DNA of 64,000 nucleotides from Paludibacteraceae bacterium (GCA_024693065.1 JAILLP010000004.1:1-64000); one strand, 5' to 3'; counted from the first letter of the stretch, positions 1 through 9,205 are shown. Numbers and translations are program-made. Notes: generated by a model from the letters alone, not told the origin.

Positions 1-1515
1 CGTATAGACACGATCGTCCCTCGCAACTCGAACCCGAACATCAAGCTAGACGTCACGGTCCCGGCGGGCGGCGCTGGCGTCGAATACGACTGGAAGGGCT
101 CCCGCGGGGAGAGCGGTACGACGAACCCGCTTTCCCTGAGCGACGTGACGAGCGACCACTACTACGAGGTTAAGCTGAAGGCTGAGGACCACTGCGACGC
201 GGACGCGATCGTTGACCTGAAGGTGGACGCCAAGCTGACGCTGAAGACGACGCTGAAGGACACGATATGCACGGGACTGAGCGCGGTCCTGACGATAGAC
301 ACGACGGGCACGGGCAGGTTCCGCCACGAGACCTGGAGCCGCTCGCTGACGGTGACGGTGACGACGGAGGGCGTGACGACCGACCTGACGGGCTCTGTGA
401 CGAGGGACGGCGACCTGCTGAGGCTGACGGTCTCTCCGACGACCACGGCGACCTACAAGATAAACTTCAACTACGGACCTCAGGACACCACGGCGACGGA
501 GTTGCTGTACGTGATACCGGCGATCGGGGTGACGCTTCCTGACGTCGTGACGATCTGCGAGGGGGAGGCCACGGATCTTCGGATCACGGACATCCGCCCG
601 GAGGGCACGGTCATCAAGTGGAACGCGGACACGACGATCCTGACGGAGAGTCTGGACACGTCGACGGTCAGGGTTAAGCCGGTGTATTTGGGCGGCACGA
701 ACCACCAGTACCAGTACGCATACGACTTCGTGGCGTACAACACCTTCTGCAACAGCAGCGTTCCGTACACGGCGTACGTGAAGGTCGACGAGCCGCTGGA
801 GGGGGAGATCCTGGGCGACAGGGTTATCTGCGAGACGTTCAGCAGCAGGCTGGACGCGTCCAGCTACGCCGCCACGACCTATGCGTGGACGGTGGAGGGC
901 GACACGGTCAACCAGGGCGCGTCCATGACGGTGACGCCGAAGAGCACGACGCACTACCATCTCGCGATGGACAGGGGGACCTGCCACAAGGACGACGACT
1001 TCCTCCTGACGGTGAAGACGAACCCAGTGATCGTGGACATGGACTCCGTCGATATCCGCAACAGGGAGGTTATCCTGAAGGACGGTGCCGGCGAGGAGCC
1101 GTTCAACTTCTGGGTGGACGACCTGGTGGACAGCAAGACGATAGATCCGGTACTCTATAACCTGAAGTTCTCGAAGCACACGGCGCACGTTTCCGACAAG
1201 AACGGATGCGTGTCCGAGTTCCTCTTCGAGGTTCCGGCTCCGGGCCTGACGATACCTGAGTACTTCACGCCGAACGCGGACGGAATCAACGACAACTGGA
1301 TCGTTCCTGAGCTGCCGCTGGTTTACCCGAACGCCGTGGTGAAGATCTACGACCGCTTCGGCAAGCTGCTTGCCGAGTACTACGGGTCGAAGGAGGACGG
1401 CTGGGATGGCACGTACAACGGCCATGCGATGCAGTCCACCGACTACTGGTACGTGATCGACGTGGAGGAGATCGACCGCCAGTTCTTGGGCCACTTCACA
1501 TTGCTGAGACAATAA
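1..1515 (+). CDS. T9SS type B cargo protein, 3' part (gliding motility-associated C-terminal domain)
   Basis: The frame is open from base 1, so this is the C-terminal part (504 residues) of a larger surface protein. The body looks like repeated beta-sandwich (PKD/Ig-like) modules. The last ~90 residues carry the type B sorting domain seen in Bacteroidota cargo: IPEYFTPNADGINDNW, then VKIYDRFGKLL, then a GWDGTYNG turn, ending in a short beta strand. Such proteins are exported by the type IX system and attached outside the cell. The codon choice is strikingly GC-rich (ACG, GAC, CTG) compared with all neighbours, including the second type B protein at 36586-41283. A strong hairpin follows the stop. 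The function of the exported part is unknown. Confidence 0.85.
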   Translation, partial: RIDTIVPRNSNPNIKLDVTVPAGGAGVEYDWKGSRGESGTTNPLSLSDVTSDHYYEVKLKAEDHCDADAIVDLKVDAKLTLKTTLKDTICTGLSAVLTIDTTGTGRFRHETWSRSLTVTVTTEGVTTDLTGSVTRDGDLLRLTVSPTTTATYKINFNYGPQDTTATELLYVIPAIGVTLPDVVTICEGEATDLRITDIRPEGTVIKWNADTTILTESLDTSTVRVKPVYLGGTNHQYQYAYDFVAYNTFCNSSVPYTAYVKVDEPLEGEILGDRVICETFSSRLDASSYAATTYAWTVEGDTVNQGASMTVTPKSTTHYHLAMDRGTCHKDDDFLLTVKTNPVIVDMDSVDIRNREVILKDGAGEEPFNFWVDDLVDSKTIDPVLYNLKFSKHTAHVSDKNGCVSEFLFEVPAPGLTIPEYFTPNADGINDNWIVPELPLVYPNAVVKIYDRFGKLLAEYYGSKEDGWDGTYNGHAMQSTDYWYVIDVEEIDRQFLGHFTLLRQ

Positions 1516-1541
1516 GAAACTATCTAATGTAATTGATATAA

Positions 1542-1580
1542 GAAGCGAGCCGTTCGAAACGGCTCGCTTCTTTGTGCTTT
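1542..1580 (+). terminator. Rho-independent terminator after the T9SS cargo gene
   Basis: A perfect 13-bp stem (1542-1554 with 1558-1570, arm GAAGCGAGCCGTT) with a 3-base loop is followed by a T-rich stretch. It lies 26 bases after the stop codon. Confidence 0.9.
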
Positions 1581-1656
1581 TAAAAAAGCGTGTATGTCAG
1601 ATCATCCAAGATTCCTTTTGACTGACATTTTTGCAGAGGAAAGGTGCATATACCTT

Positions 1657-1683
1657 TTTGGCACGACTATTGTTTTATATTTG
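1657..1683 (+). promoter_or_regulatory. Bacteroidota-type promoter of lon
   Basis: TATATTTG (1676-1683) matches the -7 consensus TAnnTTTG exactly, with TTTG at 1657-1660 as a possible -33 box. The 15-base spacing is shorter than usual. The predicted leader is about 125 bases. No heat-shock operator was recognised. Confidence 0.5.
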
Positions 1684-1816
1684 TAGAGAGTGTTGTTAAT
1701 ATTTGAAAAATACACTGATTTACAGTCTGTTTAATGCTCTGTATGTCTTGCGTGTACATGTGGACACAAAAGTGTACTGACAAAATGGCGTGATCGGTGA
1801 AAATATATGACAGATA

Positions 1817-4252
1817 ATGAAAAAAAACGTTGAGAACATTTTATTAGGAGTGGAAGGTGAAAACGAAGAGGGTGCGGAATTCTTCCCTTTGATTACGGAT
1901 GGAGGTCCCAGCTTCGTGTTCAACATAGGTGAGGACGAGAGTATTCCCGTGCTTCCGCTTCGTAATGTGGTATTGTTCCCTGATGTGGTACTACCCGTTT
2001 CTTTGGGGCGCAAACGCTCCCTGAATGCAGTGCGGGCTGCCTATAAGAACCATGGTTATTTAGGCGCTTTCGCACAGAAGGATGCTCGTGTGGATGCTCC
2101 TGAACAAGATGATATATTCCCTGTGGGTTGCATCGCACAAGTGATAAAAATACTGGAACTGCCAGATGGCTCCACCACTGCTATTCTTCAGGGAAAGCAT
2201 AGAATAAAACTGACGAGTTATTCCTCTGAACGTCTGTACTACAAGGGTACGGTCTCTTCCTATCCTGAGTTGATGGATGATTCGGTCACCCGCAAGGATT
2301 TCAATGCATTGATTGAGGCATTGAAGGACGTTGCTATTCGCATCATAAAGGGCTCTTCAACGATTCCTAATGGTCTCTCTTTCGCTATAAAGAATATTGA
2401 GGTTCCTTTGCAACTGATTAACTTTATCTCGGCAAACTTCAACCTGAATGTGGATGATCGCCAAAAATTGTTGGAAATCACGAATGTATACGAAAGAGCA
2501 TACACCCTTTTGGGACTATTGAACCAGGAATTGCAATTGGTCGAGGTGAAGATGGCTATCCAAGCCAAGACACAGGAGGGAATCGATCAACAACAGAAGG
2601 AGTATTACTTGCAGCAACAGATGAAGGCTATCCAAGAGGAGATGGGTGATTCCTCTTCAAAGGATGTCGAGAAACTGAGAGAGAAGGCTAAGGGTAAGAA
2701 ATGGCCTGAATCGGTGAAGAAGATCTTCGAGGATGAACTCTCTAAATTGGAGCGGACGCAAGTCACCTCTCATGATTATGGCGTGCAACTGAATTATGTG
2801 GAGACCATTGTCAATCTGCCATGGGGTGAGTATACGAAGGATAGCCATTCCATCAAGAAGGCGAAATCGGTTTTGGACCGCGACCATTATGGCATGGAAA
2901 AGGTGAAGGATCGTATTTTGGAACACTTGGCTGTCATGAAGTTGAAGGGTGATATGAAGTCGCCTATCATCTGTTTGTATGGCCCTCCGGGTGTGGGTAA
3001 GACCTCTTTGGGTAAGTCCATCGCGGAGTCATTGAATAGAAAGTATGTCCGTATTTCTTTGGGAGGATTGCACGATGAGGCGGAGATCCGCGGACATCGT
3101 CGTACCTATATCGGGGCTATGCCTGGACGTATTATCCAAAGTCTGCAGAAAGCGGAATCGTCCAACCCTGTATTCATTCTGGATGAGATTGATAAGGTTT
3201 GTAACGATATGAAGGGAGACCCGGAGTCCGCTCTGTTGGAGGTGCTTGACCCAGAGCAGAACGTTGCATTCCATGACAATTTCTTGGACATAGATTACGA
3301 TTTGTCGCACGTTATGTTTATCGCTACCGCCAACAACCTGAATACGATTTCCCAGCCGTTGCTAGACCGTATGGAGTTGATTGAGGTGAGTGGGTACATT
3401 ACGGAGGAGAAGATCCAAATCGCCTTGCGTCATCTTATCCCAAATGAGTTGGAAAAACATGGGTTGACTGCGGAGCAAGTCTCTATTCCTGCTGATGTCT
3501 TGGAGCAGATCATCTCTTCTTACACAAGAGAATCGGGCGTTCGTGAACTGGAGAAGCAAATCTCTAAGGTGATGAGGAAGGTGGCTTATAAGATCGCCAT
3601 GAAGGAGGAGTATGAACCGGTTATTACAAAGGAGGCATTGCAGGAATATCTTGGTGTGGAACGTTATACCCACGATGAGTACCAAGGAAATGATTTCGCT
3701 GGTGTGGTGACAGGTCTCGCTTGGACGGCTGTAGGGGGTGAAATCTTATACGTCGAGACAAGTTTGAGCAAGTCTAAAGCGCCTAAATTGACCCTTACGG
3801 GAAGTCTGGGCGATGTGATGAAGGAGTCTGCCGTATTGGCTTTGGAGTATATCCGTGCTCATGCGGACTATTGGGACATTCCTAACGATATCTTCGAGGA
3901 GTACAGCATCCACGTGCATGTGCCTGAAGGCGCCGTGCCAAAGGATGGACCTTCCGCAGGTGTCACGATGACTACCTCTATTGTCTCCGCTCTTACAAAA
4001 CGTAAGATCCGCAAGAATTTGGCGATGACGGGTGAGATTACCCTTCGTGGTAAAGTGCTTCCTGTTGGAGGCATTCGTGAGAAAATCCTGGCGGCCAAAC
4101 GTGCTGGCATTAAGGATATTATCCTTTGCGAGGAGAACAAAAAGGATATTGATGAAATCAAACCGGAATATCTTAAGGGATTGTCCTTCTATTATGTCAA
4201 AACCATCAAGGATGTGACTGATTTCGCACTCCTGAAAGAGAAGGTGGACTGA
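1817..4252 (+). CDS. lon: ATP-dependent Lon protease
   Basis: A cytoplasmic AAA+ serine protease of 811 residues that degrades misfolded and regulatory proteins. The N-terminal substrate-binding domain (about residues 40-240, beginning at the IPVLPLRNVVLFPDVV motif) is followed by a coiled helical stretch. The ATPase domain has Walker A GPPGVGKT at about residue 389 and Walker B FILDEIDK. The C-terminal peptidase domain has the Ser-Lys dyad: S713 in DGPSAG and K756 in GIREK. The length matches the family. The ATG at 1817 gives the usual short N-terminal tail. It stands alone, flanked by terminators on both sides. Confidence 0.97.
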   Translation: MKKNVENILLGVEGENEEGAEFFPLITDGGPSFVFNIGEDESIPVLPLRNVVLFPDVVLPVSLGRKRSLNAVRAAYKNHGYLGAFAQKDARVDAPEQDDIFPVGCIAQVIKILELPDGSTTAILQGKHRIKLTSYSSERLYYKGTVSSYPELMDDSVTRKDFNALIEALKDVAIRIIKGSSTIPNGLSFAIKNIEVPLQLINFISANFNLNVDDRQKLLEITNVYERAYTLLGLLNQELQLVEVKMAIQAKTQEGIDQQQKEYYLQQQMKAIQEEMGDSSSKDVEKLREKAKGKKWPESVKKIFEDELSKLERTQVTSHDYGVQLNYVETIVNLPWGEYTKDSHSIKKAKSVLDRDHYGMEKVKDRILEHLAVMKLKGDMKSPIICLYGPPGVGKTSLGKSIAESLNRKYVRISLGGLHDEAEIRGHRRTYIGAMPGRIIQSLQKAESSNPVFILDEIDKVCNDMKGDPESALLEVLDPEQNVAFHDNFLDIDYDLSHVMFIATANNLNTISQPLLDRMELIEVSGYITEEKIQIALRHLIPNELEKHGLTAEQVSIPADVLEQIISSYTRESGVRELEKQISKVMRKVAYKIAMKEEYEPVITKEALQEYLGVERYTHDEYQGNDFAGVVTGLAWTAVGGEILYVETSLSKSKAPKLTLTGSLGDVMKESAVLALEYIRAHADYWDIPNDIFEEYSIHVHVPEGAVPKDGPSAGVTMTTSIVSALTKRKIRKNLAMTGEITLRGKVLPVGGIREKILAAKRAGIKDIILCEENKKDIDEIKPEYLKGLSFYYVKTIKDVTDFALLKEKVD

Positions 4253-4273
4253 TGGTCGATTGTGGATATAGAA

Positions 4274-4310
4274 CGAGGAGGTAGTGCTCGCACTGCCTCC
4301 TCGCATTTTG
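4274..4310 (+). terminator. Terminator after lon
   Basis: A 13-bp stem (4274-4286 with 4291-4303, one T-G wobble) and loop CTCG are followed by ATTTTGTTT. It may also serve the convergent gene at 4361-5011. Confidence 0.8.
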
Positions 4311-4360
4311 TTTGATGCCATGTGAGAACATATCCCCACATCTCCTCTTGCAATTAAAGT

Positions 4361-5011
4361 CTAAAGCCTTTTCCCCCTTTCCTCAAAGTCTGCCATGATT
4401 TCCTCGTCCCATTTCTCTGAAATGGAACCTTTCTTCCTTAGATGCGAGATGGCATTCGCTACGCACTTGAAGTTCAAGTTGACTCCAGCCGAGTCGCACA
4501 CGAAGTTGCTCGCCCGATCCCTTCGGATACCATAGTCGTCAGCTGTGTCGATCGCATCGATGTTCGCACCGAGGAAGATGAATTCCCAGCCGTATTTCTC
4601 CTGCTCGTGCGAGATCATTTTTTTGATGTCCCTTTTAGAGTATTTGGATGAAGCGTTCTCCTCTCCGTCGGTGATGATGACGAACATTACGTTTGAGGCT
4701 CTTTCGTCCTCCGCCGCGAGTTTCTGTACCTTTATTGTGTGTTGGATAGCGTCACCCAAGGCGTCCAGCAGGGCGGTTCCCCCTCCGGCCACATAGTCCT
4801 TCCTGGTGAGTGGTTCCACATTCTCTATGTTGCGACGGTTGTGTAACACATGAGAATAGTTAGAGAATAGGACTGTTGATATGTGGCATATACCCGTCTC
4901 TTGTCTTTGCTTCTGGAGCATGGAGTTGAATCCTCCGATGGTGTCGTTTTCCAAACCTGACATCGAACCAGACTTGTCGATGATGAAAATGAGTTCTGTT
5001 ACTTTTTCCAT
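4361..5011 (-). CDS. von Willebrand factor A domain protein (TerY-like)
   Basis: A 216-residue single-domain VWA protein. The metal-binding (MIDAS) motif DKSGSMSG lies at about residues 12-19, followed by a conserved GGGTALLDAL stretch and IITDGEENAS. This is the layout of the TerY group of stand-alone bacterial VWA proteins, known from stress and tellurite-type clusters together with kinases and phosphatases. There is no signal peptide or membrane segment, so it is cytoplasmic. It is transcribed away from the macro-domain gene at 5132, leaving a 120-base shared control region. Its partner protein and function are not known. Confidence 0.8.
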   Translation of the reverse strand: MEKVTELIFIIDKSGSMSGLENDTIGGFNSMLQKQRQETGICHISTVLFSNYSHVLHNRRNIENVEPLTRKDYVAGGGTALLDALGDAIQHTIKVQKLAAEDERASNVMFVIITDGEENASSKYSKRDIKKMISHEQEKYGWEFIFLGANIDAIDTADDYGIRRDRASNFVCDSAGVNLNFKCVANAISHLRKKGSISEKWDEEIMADFEERGKRL

Positions 5012-5077
5012 TGCCGTAAAATTTTAATTGGTCCAACATTAATTACGTTACAAATGTCACGGATTTTTTTTAGACTC

Positions 5078-5113
5078 ATGTCGCCTTAAAAGCGACATTT
5101 TTTTGTATATTTA
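5078..5113 (+). promoter_or_regulatory. Inverted repeat and near-consensus -7 box upstream of the macro-domain gene
   Basis: ATGTCGC (5078-5084) and GCGACAT (5092-5098) form a perfect 7-bp inverted repeat with a 7-base centre. It is directly followed by a T-run and by TATATTTA (5106-5113), one base off TAnnTTTG. The repeat sits where the -33 region would lie. No gene on the + strand needs a terminator here, so an operator is the better reading, though a terminator-like attenuator is possible. Confidence 0.4.
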
Positions 5114-5131
5114 CCACAAATAATTACGGTT

Positions 5132-6187
5132 ATGCCATTACTGATCAGTAGAAACGATATTACACTAGTTGAAGCCGATGCCATTGTCAATGCGGCCAAT
5201 GCCCGTCTTCAGATGGGTGGGGGCGTTTGTGGGGCGATTTTTCGGGCGGCCGGTCCGGCGAAGCTCCAGGCGGCTTGCGATAAATTGGCGCCGATTGAGA
5301 CGGGCCAGGCTGTCATAACGGACGGTTTTGACTCCAAGGCGAAATACATTATCCACGCTGTGGGACCTATTTATCAACCAGGTAACCCAAATCAGGAAAA
5401 ACAACTATACGACTGCTATTTCAACTCGTTGCGTTTGGCGGCTGATAAGCACCTAGAGTCCATTGCTTTCCCTCTCATATCGTCTGGCATTTATGGTTAC
5501 CCTCCGGACGAGGCACTGTCGACCGCACAAAGGGCGATCCACGATTTTCTCGGAGAGTATGAGGAGAATATGATCGTATACCTTATCGTTTATAACAATA
5601 ACGCTTTCAGTGCTGCGCTGTCAATGTGCGAGGAAGTGGAGAGTTATATCAATGAGAAGGAGATAAAAGAAGATACCCGTGCCCGTAAATCGCTGCGTGA
5701 TTTCTTCCAACGCAGGTCTTCCAAGGAGTCGTGCTCCAAAGAAGTGCAATTGGATTATGAGCAGCAGTGCGAAGTCTCCAATGCGAACACTTTAGGCGCA
5801 TCTGCTCAAGAAGATGATATCTTTGATCGTCTCGAGGATAGCTTTAGTACGCTGCTTTTCAAACTGATACGTAGAAAACAAATGACCAATGCGGAGGTTT
5901 ATAAGAATGCGAACTTGGATCGCCGCCTCTTTTCGAAGATCATCTCTAATGAAGAATATACACCAAGGAAGAATACGGTTTTGGCATTGGCTATTTCTCT
6001 TAAATTGAATCTAGAGGAGACGCAGAAGTTATTGCGCAGTGCGGGTTATGCGATTTCCCATTCCTCAAAGGCTGATTTAATCATTGAATATTATATCCTG
6101 CACCAAGAGAATAAATATTATAACATTGATGATCTGAATTTTTTACTTTTCCAGCATAAGCAGGTCCAGTTGGGCCAAGTTGATTGA
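5132..6187 (+). CDS. Macro domain protein with C-terminal helix-turn-helix-like domain
   Basis: 351 residues in two parts. Residues 1-175 are a macro domain (ADP-ribose binding or hydrolysis): VEADAIVNAANARLQMGGGV, then GPIYQPGNPN, then PLISSGIYGYP. After a charged linker (about 175-235) comes a helical domain of about 110 residues whose FKLIRRKQMTNAEVYKNANL and RRLFSKIISN segments look like an XRE-like helix-turn-helix. The macro fold typically removes or binds ADP-ribose on proteins or nucleic acid, and the added domain suggests DNA binding, possibly self-regulation through the inverted repeat upstream. It is divergent from a TerY-like VWA gene. The pairing suggests a stress or defence role, but this is inference. 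Confidence 0.85.
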   Translation: MPLLISRNDITLVEADAIVNAANARLQMGGGVCGAIFRAAGPAKLQAACDKLAPIETGQAVITDGFDSKAKYIIHAVGPIYQPGNPNQEKQLYDCYFNSLRLAADKHLESIAFPLISSGIYGYPPDEALSTAQRAIHDFLGEYEENMIVYLIVYNNNAFSAALSMCEEVESYINEKEIKEDTRARKSLRDFFQRRSSKESCSKEVQLDYEQQCEVSNANTLGASAQEDDIFDRLEDSFSTLLFKLIRRKQMTNAEVYKNANLDRRLFSKIISNEEYTPRKNTVLALAISLKLNLEETQKLLRSAGYAISHSSKADLIIEYYILHQENKYYNIDDLNFLLFQHKQVQLGQVD

Positions 6188-6210
6188 TGTGTCAGGGAAC
6201 AAGGGAGAGG

Positions 6211-6786
6211 CTAGCCCCAATTGTCGATTATTCCTTTGATTTGGGGTAGGATGGCTTTCTTCCCGTCGTTGATGATGACGTGGTCCGCCCTTTGAATTCT
6301 TTCCTCATCATCCATTTGATTGCTCATTCTGGCCCTGATTTGTTTTTCTGTGGCGTTGTCCCGTTTGATGCATCGTTCGATCCGTATCTCTATGGGTGCT
6401 GTGACAGCGATAGTCATATCCATCAGCTTGTCCATGTTTGATTCAAATAGGATGGCTGTTTCGCAAGCGACGATGGGGGTATTCTGTGATTCGCTCCATG
6501 AAAGGAAGTCTTCTATGACGGCAGGGTGTATGATGTCATTCACTTTGGCGAGTAATTCCTTGTCGCTGAAAATCAGTTGCGCCATCTTTTTTTTGTCCAA
6601 GACGCCATGTGCGTATATGTCGCTTCCTAAAAGTTTCTTTAAGGCGGTAATTAAATCTTTTCGGGTGGATATGAGCCGTTTGGATGCGTTGTCCGCATTG
6701 TACGTGGGTATGCCCATGCAAGTCAAAACGTCGGATATGATTGATTTCCCACTTCCGATTCCTCCTGTGATACCGATGCGTTTCAT
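6211..6786 (-). CDS. coaE: Dephospho-CoA kinase
   Basis: 191 residues, a P-loop kinase that phosphorylates dephospho-CoA in the last step of coenzyme A synthesis. Walker A is GITGGIGSGKS at residues 5-15; the family's adenine and CoA contact segments (YNADNASKRL, HPAVIEDF, ETAILFES) follow in order. Its ATG overlaps the stop of the upstream ybbR-like gene by four bases, so the two are translationally coupled. It is the last gene of the nusB-yajC-ybbR-coaE operon, an order common in Bacteroidales. Confidence 0.93.
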   Translation of the reverse strand: MKRIGITGGIGSGKSIISDVLTCMGIPTYNADNASKRLISTRKDLITALKKLLGSDIYAHGVLDKKKMAQLIFSDKELLAKVNDIIHPAVIEDFLSWSESQNTPIVACETAILFESNMDKLMDMTIAVTAPIEIRIERCIKRDNATEKQIRARMSNQMDDEERIQRADHVIINDGKKAILPQIKGIIDNWG

Positions 6787-7766
6787 GGCACGATGTTTTT
6801 TTCCTCTATGATATAATCGATGGACTCCGGTTTTAGCTTTATGTTGAATGCTTTTGTGGATTTTTTGCTGAACTTAACTTTCAGTTTGTCTTTTCCGTTC
6901 TTCTTCGCTTCTTTGAAGTCTACGTACAGAGAGAATGAGGAAGCGTCCACTTTTTCGTAGGAGCTGAGGCCCACTTGATAGTTGATGGTTGTCGACGAAG
7001 GGAAAATCCTCAGCGTGTAGTTGCTTGGGACGTTCTTGATGGAGATAGGCATTTGAATGCTCTTCTCCGTGAATTTCTCGGAAGGAATTGTAACCGTTAT
7101 TGTCGAGTCTGAGTAACGGACATTGCGTATTTGTCTTAGATTTATGCTTTTTTTGACGGTGTCCTTTACGTTGTTGAGCACCAGCTGTTCCGTGTGGATG
7201 GTGTCCAATTTGCTTAATTCCGACTGGGGACCGTAGGCAGTGATGCTGGACGGTGTTATTCGGATGGAATCGCTGAGCGTATATTGTTGTTCGAGCTCGA
7301 TTTCCGCATCGAGTGCGACATGAACCACTTTCTTCTTTTGTTTTTCCAATACGTACAGGATGGAGTCTGGATATATTCTCCTGATGTTTGTCTCGGATTT
7401 TATTTGCTTGTGTATTTGTCCAAGGAAAGATGTGGTTGCCACTTTCCTCCTTCCTTTCACGACCTCCTCCATGTCTACTTGGAGGGGAGACAACACCCGT
7501 CCGTACCGATAGCGAACCAGATTGCTTCCTTTCCCCTCTATGGTTAGTTTGAGGTGGTCCGGCAGGTCATTCGTGATGATATAGTCTTTGGGTAGATTGA
7601 CATAGGTGATAGGCATCTCAACCGTTGTCTCGTAATTTTTCCGTAGAGCTTGCAATGCCCATAGTGCGGTTGATATGCCTAAAAAAAGTAAAAAGACCAA
7701 GAAGTCCTTTGTTGATAGGAACCTCTTGATCTTTTTTACCGTTTCTGTGAATAAATCATTCATCAT
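6783..7766 (-). CDS. YbbR-like domain protein
   Basis: 327 residues. One N-terminal membrane segment (about residues 22-40, FLVFLLFLGISTALWAL) is followed by an extracytoplasmic part made of YbbR-type beta modules. In Firmicutes the YbbR protein (CdaR) regulates diadenylate cyclase; in Bacteroidota its role is unproven. Its start overlaps the yajC stop by four bases, and its stop overlaps coaE. Confidence 0.8.
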   Translation of the reverse strand: MMNDLFTETVKKIKRFLSTKDFLVFLLFLGISTALWALQALRKNYETTVEMPITYVNLPKDYIITNDLPDHLKLTIEGKGSNLVRYRYGRVLSPLQVDMEEVVKGRRKVATTSFLGQIHKQIKSETNIRRIYPDSILYVLEKQKKKVVHVALDAEIELEQQYTLSDSIRITPSSITAYGPQSELSKLDTIHTEQLVLNNVKDTVKKSINLRQIRNVRYSDSTITVTIPSEKFTEKSIQMPISIKNVPSNYTLRIFPSSTTINYQVGLSSYEKVDASSFSLYVDFKEAKKNGKDKLKVKFSKKSTKAFNIKLKPESIDYIIEEKNIVP

Positions 7767-8086
7767 CTATTTCCTTCGTTGGATGGATTGGCTCCGATGG
7801 AGAAGACTGAATTCTTGTCAATCGTGATGTTCACATTGTTGGCTATTTCCAACACCATGGTGTTATCGCTTATCTCTTTGATTTTGCCATGAATACCTCC
7901 TGAAGTCACTACAGTGTCTCCTACTGATAATGCGTCCCTGAACTTTTTGATTTCTTCTTGTCTCTTCTTCTGAGGTCTGATCATGAAGAAATAGAAGATG
8001 ACGAAAATCACGGCCATCATTAAGATCATGGACGTTGGGCTTCCTCCTGCCTCTGGCGCTGCTTGTAATAAAATGCTTGAAATCAT
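7763..8086 (-). CDS. yajC: Preprotein translocase subunit YajC
   Basis: 107 residues with a single N-terminal membrane helix (SMILMMAVIFVIFYFFMIRPQ), then the family motif RPQKKRQEE and a small cytoplasmic beta domain (SVGDTVVTSGGIHGKI). It is an accessory subunit of the SecDF-YajC complex at the inner membrane. It lies 28 bases downstream of nusB and overlaps the next gene by four bases. Confidence 0.93.
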   Translation of the reverse strand: MISSILLQAAPEAGGSPTSMILMMAVIFVIFYFFMIRPQKKRQEEIKKFRDALSVGDTVVTSGGIHGKIKEISDNTMVLEIANNVNITIDKNSVFSIGANPSNEGNR

Positions 8087-8114
8087 GATTCTACGATTTT
8101 AGGTGAATATAAAT

Positions 8115-9101
8115 TTACTTTTTGTATGCGTTGGTGTATACAACTTTGTTGACCTTCTTGGATTCGACCAATTCCTTGGCGATGGCATCCAACAGACCGT
8201 TGATGAAGATGCCGCTCTTGGCGGTGCTGTAGCTCTTCGCGATCTCGATGTACTCGTTGATGGTCACGTTGACAGGGATGGTCGGGAAGGTGCATATCTC
8301 GGCGAGGGCCGTCTGCATGATGATAGTGTCGAGGAATGCGACACGGTCGGCGTCCCAGTTCTTGGTGCGTTCGAAAATCATCTTTCTGTAGTCCGCCTCG
8401 TCGTAGATGGATTGCTTCAGAAGCTTCAGGGCGAACTCCAGGTCTTCCTTGTCCCTGAATTGAGGGAGCAGTTCCTGATCTTCTCCTTGCGCCTCGTCGA
8501 AGTTGCGTATCGTCTTGGAAACGAAGCTGATGACGTCCGCCGCGTCATCGTTCCAGTAGATGGACATATCCTCCAACTCCCTGCCGATTGATTCAGAATC
8601 GGAGATGGTCTTGCGGAGTATGCTTCTCCATATCTCTTTGTCCTCCACGTAGCTGTTCTCCTTCGTCTCGTTGTATTTGTTGAACTCCTCCAATTCTAGG
8701 ATCTGCGGTACGATCTCCTTGATGAGGTTGTTCTGTTGCTCTTCGATTTGAATGTCCCAGAAGAGCTCGTTCTCCTCTGTCTTGTTGGCCCAATCCACAT
8801 CGTGCTCGTCGAAGTAGGCGAGTAGTTGCTTGTTCTTCGTGAGTTGTTGCACGAACAGGTTGTTGGCTAATTTCACGTATGCTTCGTTGGCGGATGACTT
8901 CTTCTTCGCCAACTTCTGGACGTATTCGGTGATTTTGATGATAAGTAGGAAGAAGTAGTGGTACAGCTCGTAGGTCTTGTCCGTACTCTCAATTAACTCA
9001 TTTTGTGCGGATTCTAACTCTGGCGTCTCATTCTCCTTGTTCTTGTAGTACGAATACAGAATTTGGATTACCTTGATTCTTAGTAATGTCCTGTTTATCA
9101 T
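8115..9101 (-). CDS. nusB: Transcription antitermination factor NusB (long Bacteroidota form)
   Basis: 328 residues, more than twice the E. coli length. The N-terminal ~200 residues, rich in charged helices, are an extension typical of Bacteroidota. The C-terminal ~120 residues carry the NusB fold (KLLKQSIYDEADYRKMI, IIMQTALAEICTFPTIPVNVTINEYIEIAKSY, FINGLLDAI). NusB binds boxA RNA with NusE and supports rRNA transcription. It is the first gene of the operon. TATTTTTG on the minus strand (9124-9131), 23-30 bases upstream of the ATG, is a possible -7 box. Confidence 0.9.
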   Translation of the reverse strand: MINRTLLRIKVIQILYSYYKNKENETPELESAQNELIESTDKTYELYHYFFLLIIKITEYVQKLAKKKSSANEAYVKLANNLFVQQLTKNKQLLAYFDEHDVDWANKTEENELFWDIQIEEQQNNLIKEIVPQILELEEFNKYNETKENSYVEDKEIWRSILRKTISDSESIGRELEDMSIYWNDDAADVISFVSKTIRNFDEAQGEDQELLPQFRDKEDLEFALKLLKQSIYDEADYRKMIFERTKNWDADRVAFLDTIIMQTALAEICTFPTIPVNVTINEYIEIAKSYSTAKSGIFINGLLDAIAKELVESKKVNKVVYTNAYKK

Positions 9102-9123
9102 TTTTTTCTTCTTTTTTATCGTG

Positions 9124-9131
9124 CAAAAATA
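9124..9131 (-). promoter_or_regulatory. -7 box candidate of the nusB operon
   Basis: Minus-strand TATTTTTG matches TAnnTTTG. No clear -33 TTTG is seen. Confidence 0.4.
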
Positions 9132-9205
9132 ATCAAAATCCTTGTTTTTCTCTCCATTTTTCCGTCAAATAGTGGCGCGGCATGTTTTAATTTTTAGCTC
9201 TTCAC

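Noticed and set aside
46-1512. 488-residue minus-strand frame opposite the first T9SS cargo gene
   Set aside because: Arg/Val/His-rich antisense shadow of a GC-rich gene; no family pattern, while the + strand has a clear sorting domain.
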